Assembly (NCBI GenBank): GCA_031279155.1
Contig: JAITJB010000138.1
Span: 1 to 5,732 of the forward strand
Reading direction: 5' to 3'
From: Deltaproteobacteria bacterium
Lineage (GTDB): Bacteria > Desulfobacterota > Desulfarculia > Adiutricales > Adiutricaceae
Length of the DNA stretch: 5,732 nucleotides
Each line of letters begins with the position of its first letter. Within the stretch, counting starts at the first letter, position 1. The translations under genes were made by a program, and so were the position numbers. The notes under the pieces are model-generated. The model saw nothing but the letters and a program-made list of their open reading frames with translations, had not been told where the DNA came from and ran no database searches. This document shows positions 1 to 5,732 of this stretch, piece by piece.

Positions 1-194
1 GAGACCATGGATACTAGTATTTCCAGTGCCTCCAGGGTTTCTGAGATAGAGGGCATTCCGGCCTTTATAGGCTCGTCTCCGGAGATTAGCCGCTCAAGAC
101 TTATCGCCGAAGCCGGATCTGACCTAAGCTTAAGGGCCGCGTTTCCATATCTTTGGGCTATCGCGGAAGCTTGCGTCGGCTTGAGATGCTCCAC
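1..194 (-). CDS. Unrecognised protein, N-terminal part, runs off the left edge
   Basis: An open minus-strand frame runs from a TAG at 212-210 to the left edge. The first possible start is GTG at 194-192, giving 64 visible codons; the only early ATG is at 55-53, and neither has a strong ribosome binding site. The product begins VEHLKPTQASAIAQRYGNAA and continues with helix-forming, charged and aliphatic residues such as ISLERLIS and ISETLEALEILVSMV, with no Cys. I recognise no family or motif. The competing plus-strand frame (7-213) is about 19% Ser. It also stands in the same phase to this frame (third codon positions shared) as the Ser-rich antisense frames inside smc stand to smc, so I read plus as the shadow and minus as the gene. 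If so, it is divergent from the gene at 597. It could also be a gene remnant, since the start is weak. Confidence 0.5.
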   Translation of the reverse strand, partial: MEHLKPTQASAIAQRYGNAALKLRSDPASAISLERLISGDEPIKAGMPSISETLEALEILVSMV

Positions 195-380
195 AGCGGA
201 ACGCTCAGCCTAGTTTGATTTTTAATTCCTATGACCCTTATTATGAGGGGGAATGCGACCACTCGCGAAGATTCCATACATCATGTTTTAGCTAACCGCC
301 TCTCATCTGTTAGGGGGGCTTGCCCCCTTATCTAGAATTCTCCCTTCAGCATACGGCCAGTTTATTGCCCATAAAAAGGA
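195..380. other. Intergenic region between divergent genes, mostly without recognised content
   Basis: No convincing gene lies here. It is the left half of a roughly 400-base gap. On the minus strand CATAAT (245-240) could be a -10 for the leftward gene, but no matching -35 is present at 16-18 nt spacing. A GC-rich hairpin lies at 312-328 (listed separately). The sequence turns AT-rich towards 381, as expected upstream of a promoter. Confidence 0.6.
312..328. repeat. GC-rich inverted repeat (hairpin)
   Basis: AGGGGG at 312-317 pairs perfectly with CCCCCT at 323-328 around a 5-nt loop. No T-run follows on either strand, so it is not a standard intrinsic terminator. It may be an operator, a transcript-end structure of the leftward gene's upstream region, or neutral. 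Confidence 0.45.
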
Positions 381-408
381 TTGACAGATAAAAAATAACG
401 TATATATT
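381..408 (+). promoter_or_regulatory. Sigma70-type promoter P1
   Basis: A perfect -35 TTGACA (381-386) is followed after 16 nt by TATATT (403-408), one mismatch from consensus. An A-rich stretch (370-377) just upstream resembles an UP element. Transcription would start near 414-417, leaving about 180 nt before the ATG at 597. It points at the 597 gene and tyrA. Confidence 0.7.
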
Positions 409-531
409 GGTCTTTTGAAATGCGGGGCAAGCCGGGCTAGCCTGGAGGCAATGGCGGGCCCGAGCCGCTTAAACATAGCCGCAACTTCAGACGTTTAACG
501 TCTAGTAGTGAGAGTAAATCGCTCTAAGCTA

Positions 532-561
532 TTGGCATTAACCCGGTCGATATTGTATATT
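532..561 (+). promoter_or_regulatory. Second promoter P2, close to the 597 gene
   Basis: TTGGCA (532-537; one mismatch from the -35 consensus) and TATATT (556-561) are separated by 18 nt. Transcription would begin near 568, giving a short leader of about 30 nt that keeps the ribosome binding site but skips the folded region behind P1. Confidence 0.5.
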
Positions 562-585
562 AATAGGATATATGGCGAAGAGGTC

Positions 586-591
586 GGGAGG
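586..591 (+). promoter_or_regulatory. Ribosome binding site for the 597 gene
   Basis: GGGAGG lies 5 nt ahead of the ATG at 597. It supports this start over the ATG at 572, which opens only a 14-codon out-of-frame ORF. It is the clearest Shine-Dalgarno site in the window. Confidence 0.75.
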
Positions 592-596
592 CGCCG

Positions 597-1046
597 ATGG
601 CGAACATTGGTTATGACATCAGCAGAATAGATGGTGAAATTACCGCTACCCTCAAGGCGTCTGATCCTTATGGGCTGGTGCAAGCCTCTATCCTAGCTAT
701 GGGGTCGCTTCTAACCAACCGCGATACCTCCGGCGACTATTGGGAGTCTTCCTGCCTTCATTTAGCCGGCTCTTCTCGAAGTGAACTCTTAGCCCGTCTT
801 TGGATAGAACTTCTCTACTATCTCCGTCAAGAACAATTAAATCTAGTCAAGGCCAACGTAGCTGAATTTTCCGAGACGAGTTTGGTGGTTGAGTGTTTTT
901 TTAGTTCAGATTTTACCCTAGGATCTTTACTTTTAGGTCCGGAATGGCTCAACGGCGCCATTACTGTGCCAGTGTGCTCAGAATTTAACGGTAAATGGAT
1001 AGCTAACATCATTTGGAAAGCCCAGGTGATCAGCCGCCATGCCTAA
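597..1046 (+). CDS. Hypothetical protein, possible diverged archease-like protein
   Basis: This is a 149-residue soluble protein with no signal peptide or membrane segment. The start is fixed by GGGAGG 5 nt upstream. Its layout recalls archease, a roughly 140-residue activator of the RNA ligase RtcB: a first strand and helix ending in ASILAMGSLL (30-39), a central LLARLWIELLYYL (64-76) like the family's L..WLNELLYL helix, a middle strand near SLVVECFF (95-102), and a final WIANIIW (134-140) like the family's last strand. The family's N-terminal HTAD-type motif is not visible: the equivalent stretch reads RIDGE (10-14). The KAVTYH-like segment is also changed (GAITVPVC, 120-127). If related, it has probably lost RtcB-partner chemistry; this is recall-based inference, and no RtcB gene is in the window. 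Its end overlaps the tyrA start by 8 nt, which suggests translational coupling. Confidence 0.5.
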   Translation: MANIGYDISRIDGEITATLKASDPYGLVQASILAMGSLLTNRDTSGDYWESSCLHLAGSSRSELLARLWIELLYYLRQEQLNLVKANVAEFSETSLVVECFFSSDFTLGSLLLGPEWLNGAITVPVCSEFNGKWIANIIWKAQVISRHA

Positions 1047-1920
1047 GTTTAAACTGCCCCCAAGGCTGCCCTTCCGCTGCCTTGGGGTCGCCGGTTTAGG
1101 GCTCATTGGCGGCTCCATTGCCAAAGCCCTGATGCCCTTCGACGGACTGACCCTCATGGCCTTTGACAGCGACCCCGACACTGTCAAGGAAGCCAGAAAA
1201 ATTAAACGATTTGCTCGCGTGACCATGGATGCCGATGAATTTTTGTCCTGGCCACTTGATTTAGCCTACCTCTGCCTCCCTGTTAGGCGCAATGTCGAGC
1301 TCATAGAGCGCATGGGCCGCCTTAAGGTGCCTTACGCCGTAACCGACTCTGGCAGCACCAAAGGTCCGGCCAACGAGGCCGCTTTAGCTTTTGGCCTAAA
1401 CTTCTGCGGCGGTCATCCCATCGCCGGTAAAGAGGTGGCCGGTTTCAGCCACTCCAAGGCCGATCTGATCCGCAACTGCCTCTTTATCCTGACCCCTGAC
1501 GAGCGCTTCGGCCCTGGTCAAAAAGAGCTCTTGTGGCGCCTAAATAATCTCCACCAGCTTTTAGGCTGCCGCATAAGGTTCATATCGCCATCTGAGCACG
1601 ATCGCATCTACGGTCTGATAAGTCACCTACCGTACCTATCAGCTTCGGCACTGGCCGGCACCGCCTTGGCCGAAGGCGGCCATGACATCCTCTCTTGGGT
1701 TGGCACAGGCTTTAAAGATAGCACCCGGGTTGGGGCTTCCCCGCCAGCCAAATGGGTTGAGGTGGCCATGGAAAACTCCGATAACCTGGTGACCTTCTTA
1801 GGATCCCTCATAAATCTCCTCGGCCACATGCGAGATATTGTTGGACGCAAGGACGCCGGGGAATTGATGGCTCTTTTGGATAAGATTTCAGCATTTCGCC
1901 GAATACTAGCCAAAGAGTAA
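1039..1920 (+). CDS. tyrA: Prephenate dehydrogenase (TyrA)
   Basis: Oxidatively decarboxylates prephenate to 4-hydroxyphenylpyruvate with a nicotinamide cofactor, the committed step of tyrosine synthesis, in the cytoplasm. The 293-residue length fits the single-domain enzyme. Visible motifs are a Rossmann loop GLGLIGGS (19-26), an acidic FDSD (42-45) at the end of the second strand suggesting NAD preference, VTDSGSTKG (101-109), GGHPIAGKE (124-132) with the family's catalytic His at 126, SEHDR (185-189), ISHLPY (194-199), DSTR (227-230) and W239. The usual SHLPH is SHLPY here. There is no fused chorismate mutase and no C-terminal ACT domain, so allosteric control by tyrosine is not evident. 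The start overlaps the upstream gene by 8 nt; AGGTG at 1024-1028 is a weak, distant ribosome site, so coupling to the upstream gene is likely. Arogenate dehydrogenase activity cannot be excluded from sequence. Confidence 0.95.
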   Translation: MPKFKLPPRLPFRCLGVAGLGLIGGSIAKALMPFDGLTLMAFDSDPDTVKEARKIKRFARVTMDADEFLSWPLDLAYLCLPVRRNVELIERMGRLKVPYAVTDSGSTKGPANEAALAFGLNFCGGHPIAGKEVAGFSHSKADLIRNCLFILTPDERFGPGQKELLWRLNNLHQLLGCRIRFISPSEHDRIYGLISHLPYLSASALAGTALAEGGHDILSWVGTGFKDSTRVGASPPAKWVEVAMENSDNLVTFLGSLINLLGHMRDIVGRKDAGELMALLDKISAFRRILAKE

Positions 1921-1923
1921 GCT

Positions 1924-1958
1924 AGTTTCACCCCAAAACTTTTTTTCTTTTTTTTGGC
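1924..1958 (+). terminator. Weak terminator-like hairpin after tyrA
   Basis: AGTTT (1924-1928) pairs with AAACT (1936-1940) around a 7-nt loop and runs straight into a long T-rich tract broken by a single C. The stem is short and AT-rich, so it would be weak, but its place 4 nt after the tyrA stop fits an operon end. Confidence 0.4.
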
Positions 1959-2019
1959 CTTTATTTTTTCTATGTCATTAGCTTGTTTTGGTTTTTTATA
2001 AGTCTTGAATTTTAACCCG

Positions 2020-2032
2020 GCTTAAGTTAAGC
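2020..2032. repeat. Palindrome GCTTAA-G-TTAAGC
   Basis: A 6-nt inverted repeat around a single central base lies between tyrA and the tRNA promoter. The symmetry and spacing suit a small dimeric repressor or are chance; the context does not decide. Confidence 0.25.
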
Positions 2033-2058
2033 TACTGATCGCCATCGCGCAGGGGGCC

Positions 2059-2088
2059 TTACAGCCTTTTTTAAAGCGGGGCTATATT
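2059..2088 (+). promoter_or_regulatory. Possible tRNA promoter
   Basis: TATATT (2083-2088), the same -10 hexamer as P1 and P2, stands about 25 nt before the tRNA 5' end. The best -35 at 18 nt spacing is TTACAG (2059-2064), a poor match, so only the -10 is convincing. Confidence 0.35.
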
Positions 2089-2113
2089 CTTACTTTTATT
2101 GGCCTCTTGATTA

Positions 2114-2190
2114 CGGGACGTGGCGCAGCCTGGTAGCGCACCTGAATGGGGTTCAGGGGGCCGCTGGTTCAAATCCAGTCGTCCCGACCA
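2114..2190 (+). tRNA. tRNA-Pro (anticodon GGG)
   Basis: A complete 77-nt cloverleaf. The acceptor stem CGGGACG (2114-2120) pairs fully with CGTCCCG (2180-2186), followed by A and an encoded CCA (2188-2190). The D stem is GCGC/GCGC. The anticodon stem CCTGA/TCAGG (2141-2145, 2153-2157) holds a 7-nt loop with anticodon GGG at 2148-2150 and G37 after it. The T arm is GCTGG-TTCAAAT-CCAGT with one G-T pair at its base. The GGG anticodon reads CCC and, by wobble, CCU proline codons. It stands alone between tyrA and smc with its own terminator. No duplicated 3' end was seen nearby that would mark an integrated element. Confidence 0.97.
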
Positions 2191-2196
2191 TAAAAC

Positions 2197-2236
2197 AAGG
2201 GCTTACGGACCAAAACCCCGTAAGCCCTTTTTTTTC
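2197..2236 (+). terminator. Strong intrinsic terminator of the tRNA gene
   Basis: A perfect 12-bp stem, AAGGGCTTACGG (2197-2208) with its complement at 2218-2229, closes a 9-nt loop and leads into a run of eight Ts (2228-2235). It begins 6 nt after the CCA end and insulates smc from tRNA transcription. Confidence 0.92.
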
Positions 2237-2406
2237 TTTTGGCCATTAAAAAGCCTGACTTTTTTTTTCATAAAGACGAGGTTTTATCTCCAATATTTAA
2301 GTCCTGAGAAACTTGGAATACCAATAATCCGTGACGCCATGTTTGAAGCCCTCCTAAAAACTCCTTCAACTCAGATCCATCGGCTCAGGCCTCTGGCAAG
2401 TTATCT
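2237..2406 (+). other. smc upstream region
   Basis: AT-rich stretch without a supportable gene. The best -10 is AATAAT (2323-2328, one mismatch from consensus), but no -35 is found at usual spacing. No clear Shine-Dalgarno precedes the smc ATG, so smc may be translated from a weak site. Confidence 0.35.
2248..2268. terminator. Second, AT-only stem with T-run
   Basis: AAAAAG (2248-2253) pairs with CTTTTT (2259-2264) around CCTGA, followed by more Ts. It may back up the terminator just upstream, or it may be only a poly-T tract beside poly-A. Confidence 0.3.
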
Positions 2407-5400
2407 ATGTATCTAAAACGGCTGGAGATAGTGGGCTTTAAGTCCTTCACCGAACGCACCTCCGTGCTCTTTAGCCCGGGCATAAGCGCGGTGGTAGGCC
2501 CCAACGGCTGCGGCAAGAGTAACATCATCGACGCCATCCGCTGGGTCATGGGGGAGCAAAACCCCCGCTTACTGAGGGCCCGCAACATGGAGGATCTTCT
2601 TTTTAACGGCTCCGTCGGGAGGGCGGCTGGCTCGGTAGCCGAAGTCACCCTCATCTTAGCTCGCGAGCTAGATCCCACGCGCGGCCAAGCCGAGGTCTCG
2701 ATTACCAGGCGCTTTTTTCGGGGCGGCGACAGCGAGTATTTGATAAACCGCGTCCAAGCCCGCCTCAAAGACGTGGTCCGCTTCTTTATCGAAGCTGGCA
2801 TGGGAACTAGGGCCTACGCCATTATCGAGCAGGAGAGGGTGGGGCGGCTAGTTGACGCCCCGCCAGAGGAAAGAAGACTTTTAATCGATGAAGCAGCCGG
2901 CATTACCCGCTTTAAAGAGCAAAAAAGAGAGTCCGAGCGCCGGATTATCGCGGCTGAGCAAAACTTAGTTACCGTATCGGCCATGATGACCGAAACCAAA
3001 AAACAGCTCCAGGTCATCTCCCGGGCGGCGGCCAAGGTCACCCGCTGGCGGGCCTTAAGAGACGAACTGAGGGAAGCTGAACTTGCTTTAGCTGGCCGCA
3101 AATTTTTGGAGTTCGTATCTGATCAAGCGGCTTTAACTGCGAGGTCCTCCGAACTGCGCGACAGCTTAAACTCGTTAGAGGCGGCTAGATCGGCTATAGA
3201 GCTTAGAATCGAGGCCGCAAGACTTCAAGAGAGCTCTAACGCCCTAACTTTAGAAGACGATTTAAGTCAGTGGCATCAGCTCCAGGGCGCCCACGACCAG
3301 CTTAAAATTGAATTAGCCCACATCCAAGACGATATGGCTAACGCGGCCTCTAGATGCCAAGAAGCTCAAGAAGAGCTATCGGGTCTTGATGACGAAAGAG
3401 ATATTCGCTTAAGCGAAAAAGAAGATCTTATTAAACGCGCCGAAAGCTTAGAAGCCGAAAGCGCCGAAGCTACGATAACGCGCGATCGGCTTAGAGAAAA
3501 ATGGAAGGCCTTAAAGACTAGAGTAGACCTTGCCGAGGAAGAGCTAAGTGAGGCTTTAGATAGCCTCAAAGAGGCTCGTGACCGCCTCCAGCGCCTAAGC
3601 GAGACCTTAGCCGGCGCCGAGAGCCTGGCTTTACACCTAAAGCAGCGCCGCCGCAGCTTGGAGCTTGAGCGCAACCAATCCGAACAAAGCCTAAATGAAG
3701 CCCGCGAGCGCGTAGCCTCAAGGGAGCGCTTCAAAAAAAACCTCCAAGATGATTTAAGCGATCTAGTATCGACCATAAGCGAACTGGCCGAAGAGCGCGA
3801 TCTCAGCCGCCGGGCTTTAGAAGCTCAAGTCCGCGAGCTAACAGAAGCCGAAAAGGTCGTAACCGGTTTAGCCTCAAGGCTAGATACCATGGAGAACCTC
3901 AAAGACGACGGCTTTGGCTGGTACCCCCAAGGCGTTAAAGCCCTCTTAAAAGATCCCCAAGCTAGCGGCCTAATATCCCCGCTGGCCGAAGCCATAAATA
4001 TCCCCGATGGCTACGAGGAGGCGGCCGAGGCTTTTTTAGGCGAGCGGCTCTCCTGGCTCTTGGTCGAAGATCGAAAGCGAGGCTTAGAGGCCCTAAGGCT
4101 AGCTAGAAAGAGCGGCTTAGGCCGCTGCGGCTTTATTTCTGGAAGCGATCTTAGCGGCGACAACTTAACTACCGCCCTATTGGGACCAGTTACCCTTAAA
4201 GACACCTTACCCACTGAAGACAACCAACTTAAAGACGCCTTCATCCTAACCAAAGATGGCGACTACCTAGGTCAAGCCTTTATGGCCGGCGGCGGCGGTG
4301 GTTCTTCCAATGACCAAAATTCCAGCGGCCTTTTAAAAAGACTTAAAGAGCTCGAGATAGTTCGGGAAAAACTTGAAAAGGCCGAAGAAAATCTCTCTTT
4401 GGTCCAAAGTCGCGTGGAAGCTAAGCGGGCCGATTTAAACCGGGCCCAGGAAGCCATGTCGACTTCTGAAAACCACCAAAGGAGCTTAATAGCCGATATC
4501 TCTGAGGCCAACGACAAACTTATGAGCGCCATATCCGAGGAAAAAGGCCTGGCTATCCGCCGGGATTCTCTATCCGGAGAACTAGCTAGAAACGACACCG
4601 AAGCTTTAGAGTGCCAGAAAAAACTGACCGCAGCTTCTGACAGCCGCCAGGCCTTAAATGAGGAAATTGAGAACCTAGAAGAACTCTGGCGGGAAGCTCA
4701 AGATAAAAGCGACTCTCTAAACGACGATCTCGAGCAGTTAAGAGAAGATGGTCGCCAGGCGGCATCGCTAACCGACTCCTTATTAGATAAACTAGAAAGC
4801 TCTAAAAGAGAATTGGCCATTGCCTCTGAATGGCTCGAGAGCATCGAGCAGCGCCGGGAGCACCTTAACGATGTGGTTACCCGCTCGCAGGAGACGACTT
4901 TTGAGCTCGAGGCCAAAACCAAAAAACTAAAAGAGAGCATGAAAGAGCTGCCAACTTTAACTTTAGAAGCCGAAAAGAAAGTAGCGATCCTGCGCGAAGA
5001 ACTGGCCAAAGGCCGATCTCACATCGCGGCCATGGAAGAAGAGGCAAGAGCAGCCCGCAAAGCCCGTGACGAAGCGGCTCAAGCCTCCCTAGAACTCGAT
5101 AGCCGCTTAACTGAAATCAGATTTGGCTTAAGTAAACTTAAAGCCGATCTGCTCAAAGATTGGCGGGTGGTTTTGGTCGACTCCAAAGATAAAAATGAAG
5201 ATCCCCTTAATCTGGCTGTCGATCCCGTAGAGGAAAATTCCTTAGACGAGGGCGACCAAGGCTCTATCGAGGCTACCGAAGATAAGGCGACTTCCTCGGC
5301 TAGCGCCGTCATCTTAGATGCTTCCGGCTTAAAAGACAACCAAGACAATCAAGAAATAACTCAGGCCAGCCAAGAAGACCAAACCCCACAACAAGATGGC

Positions 5401-5732
5401 CAGCAAGAACAAAAAGAAAAAGAAAAAGAAGAACAACAACAAGATCCACAAGAGGGCGATCCCGTGAGCCCGCCTGCGCCTCCGGAAAGACTTGACCCCT
5501 TTGATCTGGCTGACCGGCCCCTACCTGAAAACGTTGAAGCCTCTATCGATCTTTTAAGAGAGCGCTTAAACGCTATGGGTGAAATCAATCACACGGCCTT
5601 GGAAGAGCAGGCTGAGCTTACCGAAAAATACGAGTTCCACCTAAGCCAACACGACGATCTGACCGGGGCCATAGCCGATCTCCAAGACGGCATTAACCGC
5701 ATTAACTTAACCTGTCAACAGCGTTTCAGCGA
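2407..5732 (+). CDS. smc: Chromosome segregation protein SMC, C-terminal head beyond window
   Basis: SMC dimers with ScpA and ScpB load on DNA and compact and separate sister chromosomes. The frame is unbroken for 1108 codons and continues past the right edge. ATG 2407 is the only start after the in-frame stop at 2344-2346. The N-terminal head holds FKSF (11-14), Walker A GPNGCGKSN (31-39), and the block MGTRAYAIIEQ (132-142), whose Gln142 suits the Q-loop, then DEAAGIT (161-167). Coiled coil fills about 170-498, the hinge about 502-632, and the returning coil about 640-920. Residues about 925-1035 are low-complexity and acidic/Gln-rich; coil resumes at ASIDLLRERLNAMG (1045-1058), matching the family's LREKI.SLG segment before the C-terminal head. 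The signature LSGGE and Walker B lie outside the window. B. subtilis SMC is about 1186 residues; this one should be distinctly longer because of the insert. MukB and RecN are excluded by the head and hinge motifs. Confidence 0.97.
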   Translation, partial: MYLKRLEIVGFKSFTERTSVLFSPGISAVVGPNGCGKSNIIDAIRWVMGEQNPRLLRARNMEDLLFNGSVGRAAGSVAEVTLILARELDPTRGQAEVSITRRFFRGGDSEYLINRVQARLKDVVRFFIEAGMGTRAYAIIEQERVGRLVDAPPEERRLLIDEAAGITRFKEQKRESERRIIAAEQNLVTVSAMMTETKKQLQVISRAAAKVTRWRALRDELREAELALAGRKFLEFVSDQAALTARSSELRDSLNSLEAARSAIELRIEAARLQESSNALTLEDDLSQWHQLQGAHDQLKIELAHIQDDMANAASRCQEAQEELSGLDDERDIRLSEKEDLIKRAESLEAESAEATITRDRLREKWKALKTRVDLAEEELSEALDSLKEARDRLQRLSETLAGAESLALHLKQRRRSLELERNQSEQSLNEARERVASRERFKKNLQDDLSDLVSTISELAEERDLSRRALEAQVRELTEAEKVVTGLASRLDTMENLKDDGFGWYPQGVKALLKDPQASGLISPLAEAINIPDGYEEAAEAFLGERLSWLLVEDRKRGLEALRLARKSGLGRCGFISGSDLSGDNLTTALLGPVTLKDTLPTEDNQLKDAFILTKDGDYLGQAFMAGGGGGSSNDQNSSGLLKRLKELEIVREKLEKAEENLSLVQSRVEAKRADLNRAQEAMSTSENHQRSLIADISEANDKLMSAISEEKGLAIRRDSLSGELARNDTEALECQKKLTAASDSRQALNEEIENLEELWREAQDKSDSLNDDLEQLREDGRQAASLTDSLLDKLESSKRELAIASEWLESIEQRREHLNDVVTRSQETTFELEAKTKKLKESMKELPTLTLEAEKKVAILREELAKGRSHIAAMEEEARAARKARDEAAQASLELDSRLTEIRFGLSKLKADLLKDWRVVLVDSKDKNEDPLNLAVDPVEENSLDEGDQGSIEATEDKATSSASAVILDASGLKDNQDNQEITQASQEDQTPQQDGQQEQKEKEKEEQQQDPQEGDPVSPPAPPERLDPFDLADRPLPENVEASIDLLRERLNAMGEINHTALEEQAELTEKYEFHLSQHDDLTGAIADLQDGINRINLTCQQRFS
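3910..4302 (+). other. SMC hinge domain, apparently shortened
   Basis: Residues 502-632 of SMC. The first half is normal: GVKALL (509-514), LAEAINIP (526-533), YEEAAEAFLGERLSWLLVED (536-555) and GRCGFIS (572-578). The second half reaches ALLGPVTLKDTL (590-601) and AFILTKDGDYLGQAFMAGGG (611-630) after a short link, whereas usual hinges carry a second LA..-like subdomain there. It ends in five glycines (628-632), like the family's GG.VTGG turn but without the Thr. Confidence 0.6.
5194..5511 (+). other. Low-complexity insert in SMC coil near the C-terminal head
   Basis: Residues 930-1035 break the coiled coil with Asp, Glu, Ser, Gln and Pro. The densest part (999-1016) is almost only Gln, Glu and Lys, coded by CAA, GAA and AAA. 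It includes AAAGAA three times in tandem (5413-5430) and CAA three times (5434-5442). A Pro-rich stretch PVSPPAPP (1019-1026) follows. Confidence 0.7.

Larger units (their letters stand above)
415..596 (+). promoter_or_regulatory. Structured 5' leader of the 597-tyrA unit
   Basis: The P1 transcript would carry a long untranslated leader with several possible stems. CGGGCT (433-438) can pair with GGCCCG (457-462), enclosing a small GCC-TGGA-GGC hairpin (440-449). AGACG (489-493) pairs with CGTCT (499-503) around a 5-nt loop. It also contains the palindromes GGCTAGCC (435-442) and CGGGCCCG (455-462). I could not match it to a known riboswitch, T-box, 4.5S RNA or 6S RNA, and no hairpin plus T-run terminator lies before 597. 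It could be a cis-regulatory leader or a small RNA; the function is unknown. Confidence 0.35.

Noticed and set aside
7..213. Plus-strand ORF of 68 codons at the left edge
   Set aside because: Ser-rich composition and its phase match antisense shadows; the minus frame is the better candidate. It cannot be fully excluded as the tail of a gene entering from the left.
451..498. Possible 15-codon leader peptide (ATG at 451) in the P1 leader
   Set aside because: GGAGG is only 2 nt from the ATG, and the peptide has no Tyr or Phe codons as an attenuator for tyrA would need.
415..596. Known structured RNA (4.5S, 6S, RNase P, cyclic-di-GMP, cobalamin or TPP riboswitch)
   Set aside because: The conserved core sequences I know for these families are not present.
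495..683. Minus-strand ORF of 62 codons
   Set aside because: It overlaps P2 and the start of the 597 gene, with no supporting motif or ribosome site.
2114..2406. Integration site of a mobile element at the tRNA 3' end
   Set aside because: No integrase, and no repeat of the tRNA 3' end, is seen downstream; smc follows directly.
2120..2416. Plus-strand ORF of 98 codons
   Set aside because: It reads through the tRNA and its terminator, with a poly-Phe stretch coded by the T-run.
3366..5588. Several minus-strand ORFs opposite smc
   Set aside because: All are Ser/Arg/Leu-rich antisense frames of the unbroken smc reading frame.

Overview
The window looks like ordinary chromosome from a Gram-negative, probably deltaproteobacterial (Desulfobacterota-type) bacterium. 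The basis is the SMC N-terminal head: the GPNGCGKSN Walker A, the MGTRAYAIIEQ block and the EERRLLIDEAAGIT block resemble SMC proteins of that group as I remember them. This is recall, not a search, so the placement is tentative. Base composition is mixed, with moderately GC-rich genes that use TTA and CTA freely and AT-rich intergenic stretches.

Layout: (1) Positions 1-194 most likely hold the 5' end of an unrecognised gene on the minus strand that leaves the window to the left. (2) Positions 195-596 are a divergent intergenic region with a GC-rich hairpin, a strong sigma70-like promoter (TTGACA-16-TATATT) and a second promoter (TTGGCA-18-TATATT) near the next gene. A structured leader of about 180 nt lies downstream of the first promoter. 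(3) Positions 597-1046 encode a 149-residue protein whose spacing and hydrophobic pattern resemble a diverged archease. It overlaps by 8 nt (4-residue scale) with (4) tyrA, 1039-1920, a well-conserved prephenate dehydrogenase. (5) Positions 1921-2113 are T-rich and AT-rich with a weak terminator-like hairpin and a possible tRNA promoter. (6) A complete tRNA-Pro(GGG) with encoded CCA lies at 2114-2190 and is followed at once by a strong intrinsic terminator. (7) From 2407 to the right edge runs smc, of which 1108 codons are visible and the C-terminal head is missing.

Functionally, the first pair is probably one transcription unit (small protein plus tyrosine biosynthesis), the tRNA is its own unit, and smc is a separate housekeeping gene for chromosome organisation. 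I see no mobile element, CRISPR array or defence system. The most unusual features are in SMC: the second half of the hinge seems shortened and ends in a Gly5 run, and a long Gln/Glu/Asp/Lys-rich, coiled-coil-breaking insert lies just before the C-terminal head. The motif-poor archease-like protein coupled to tyrA and its structured leader are also worth checking.
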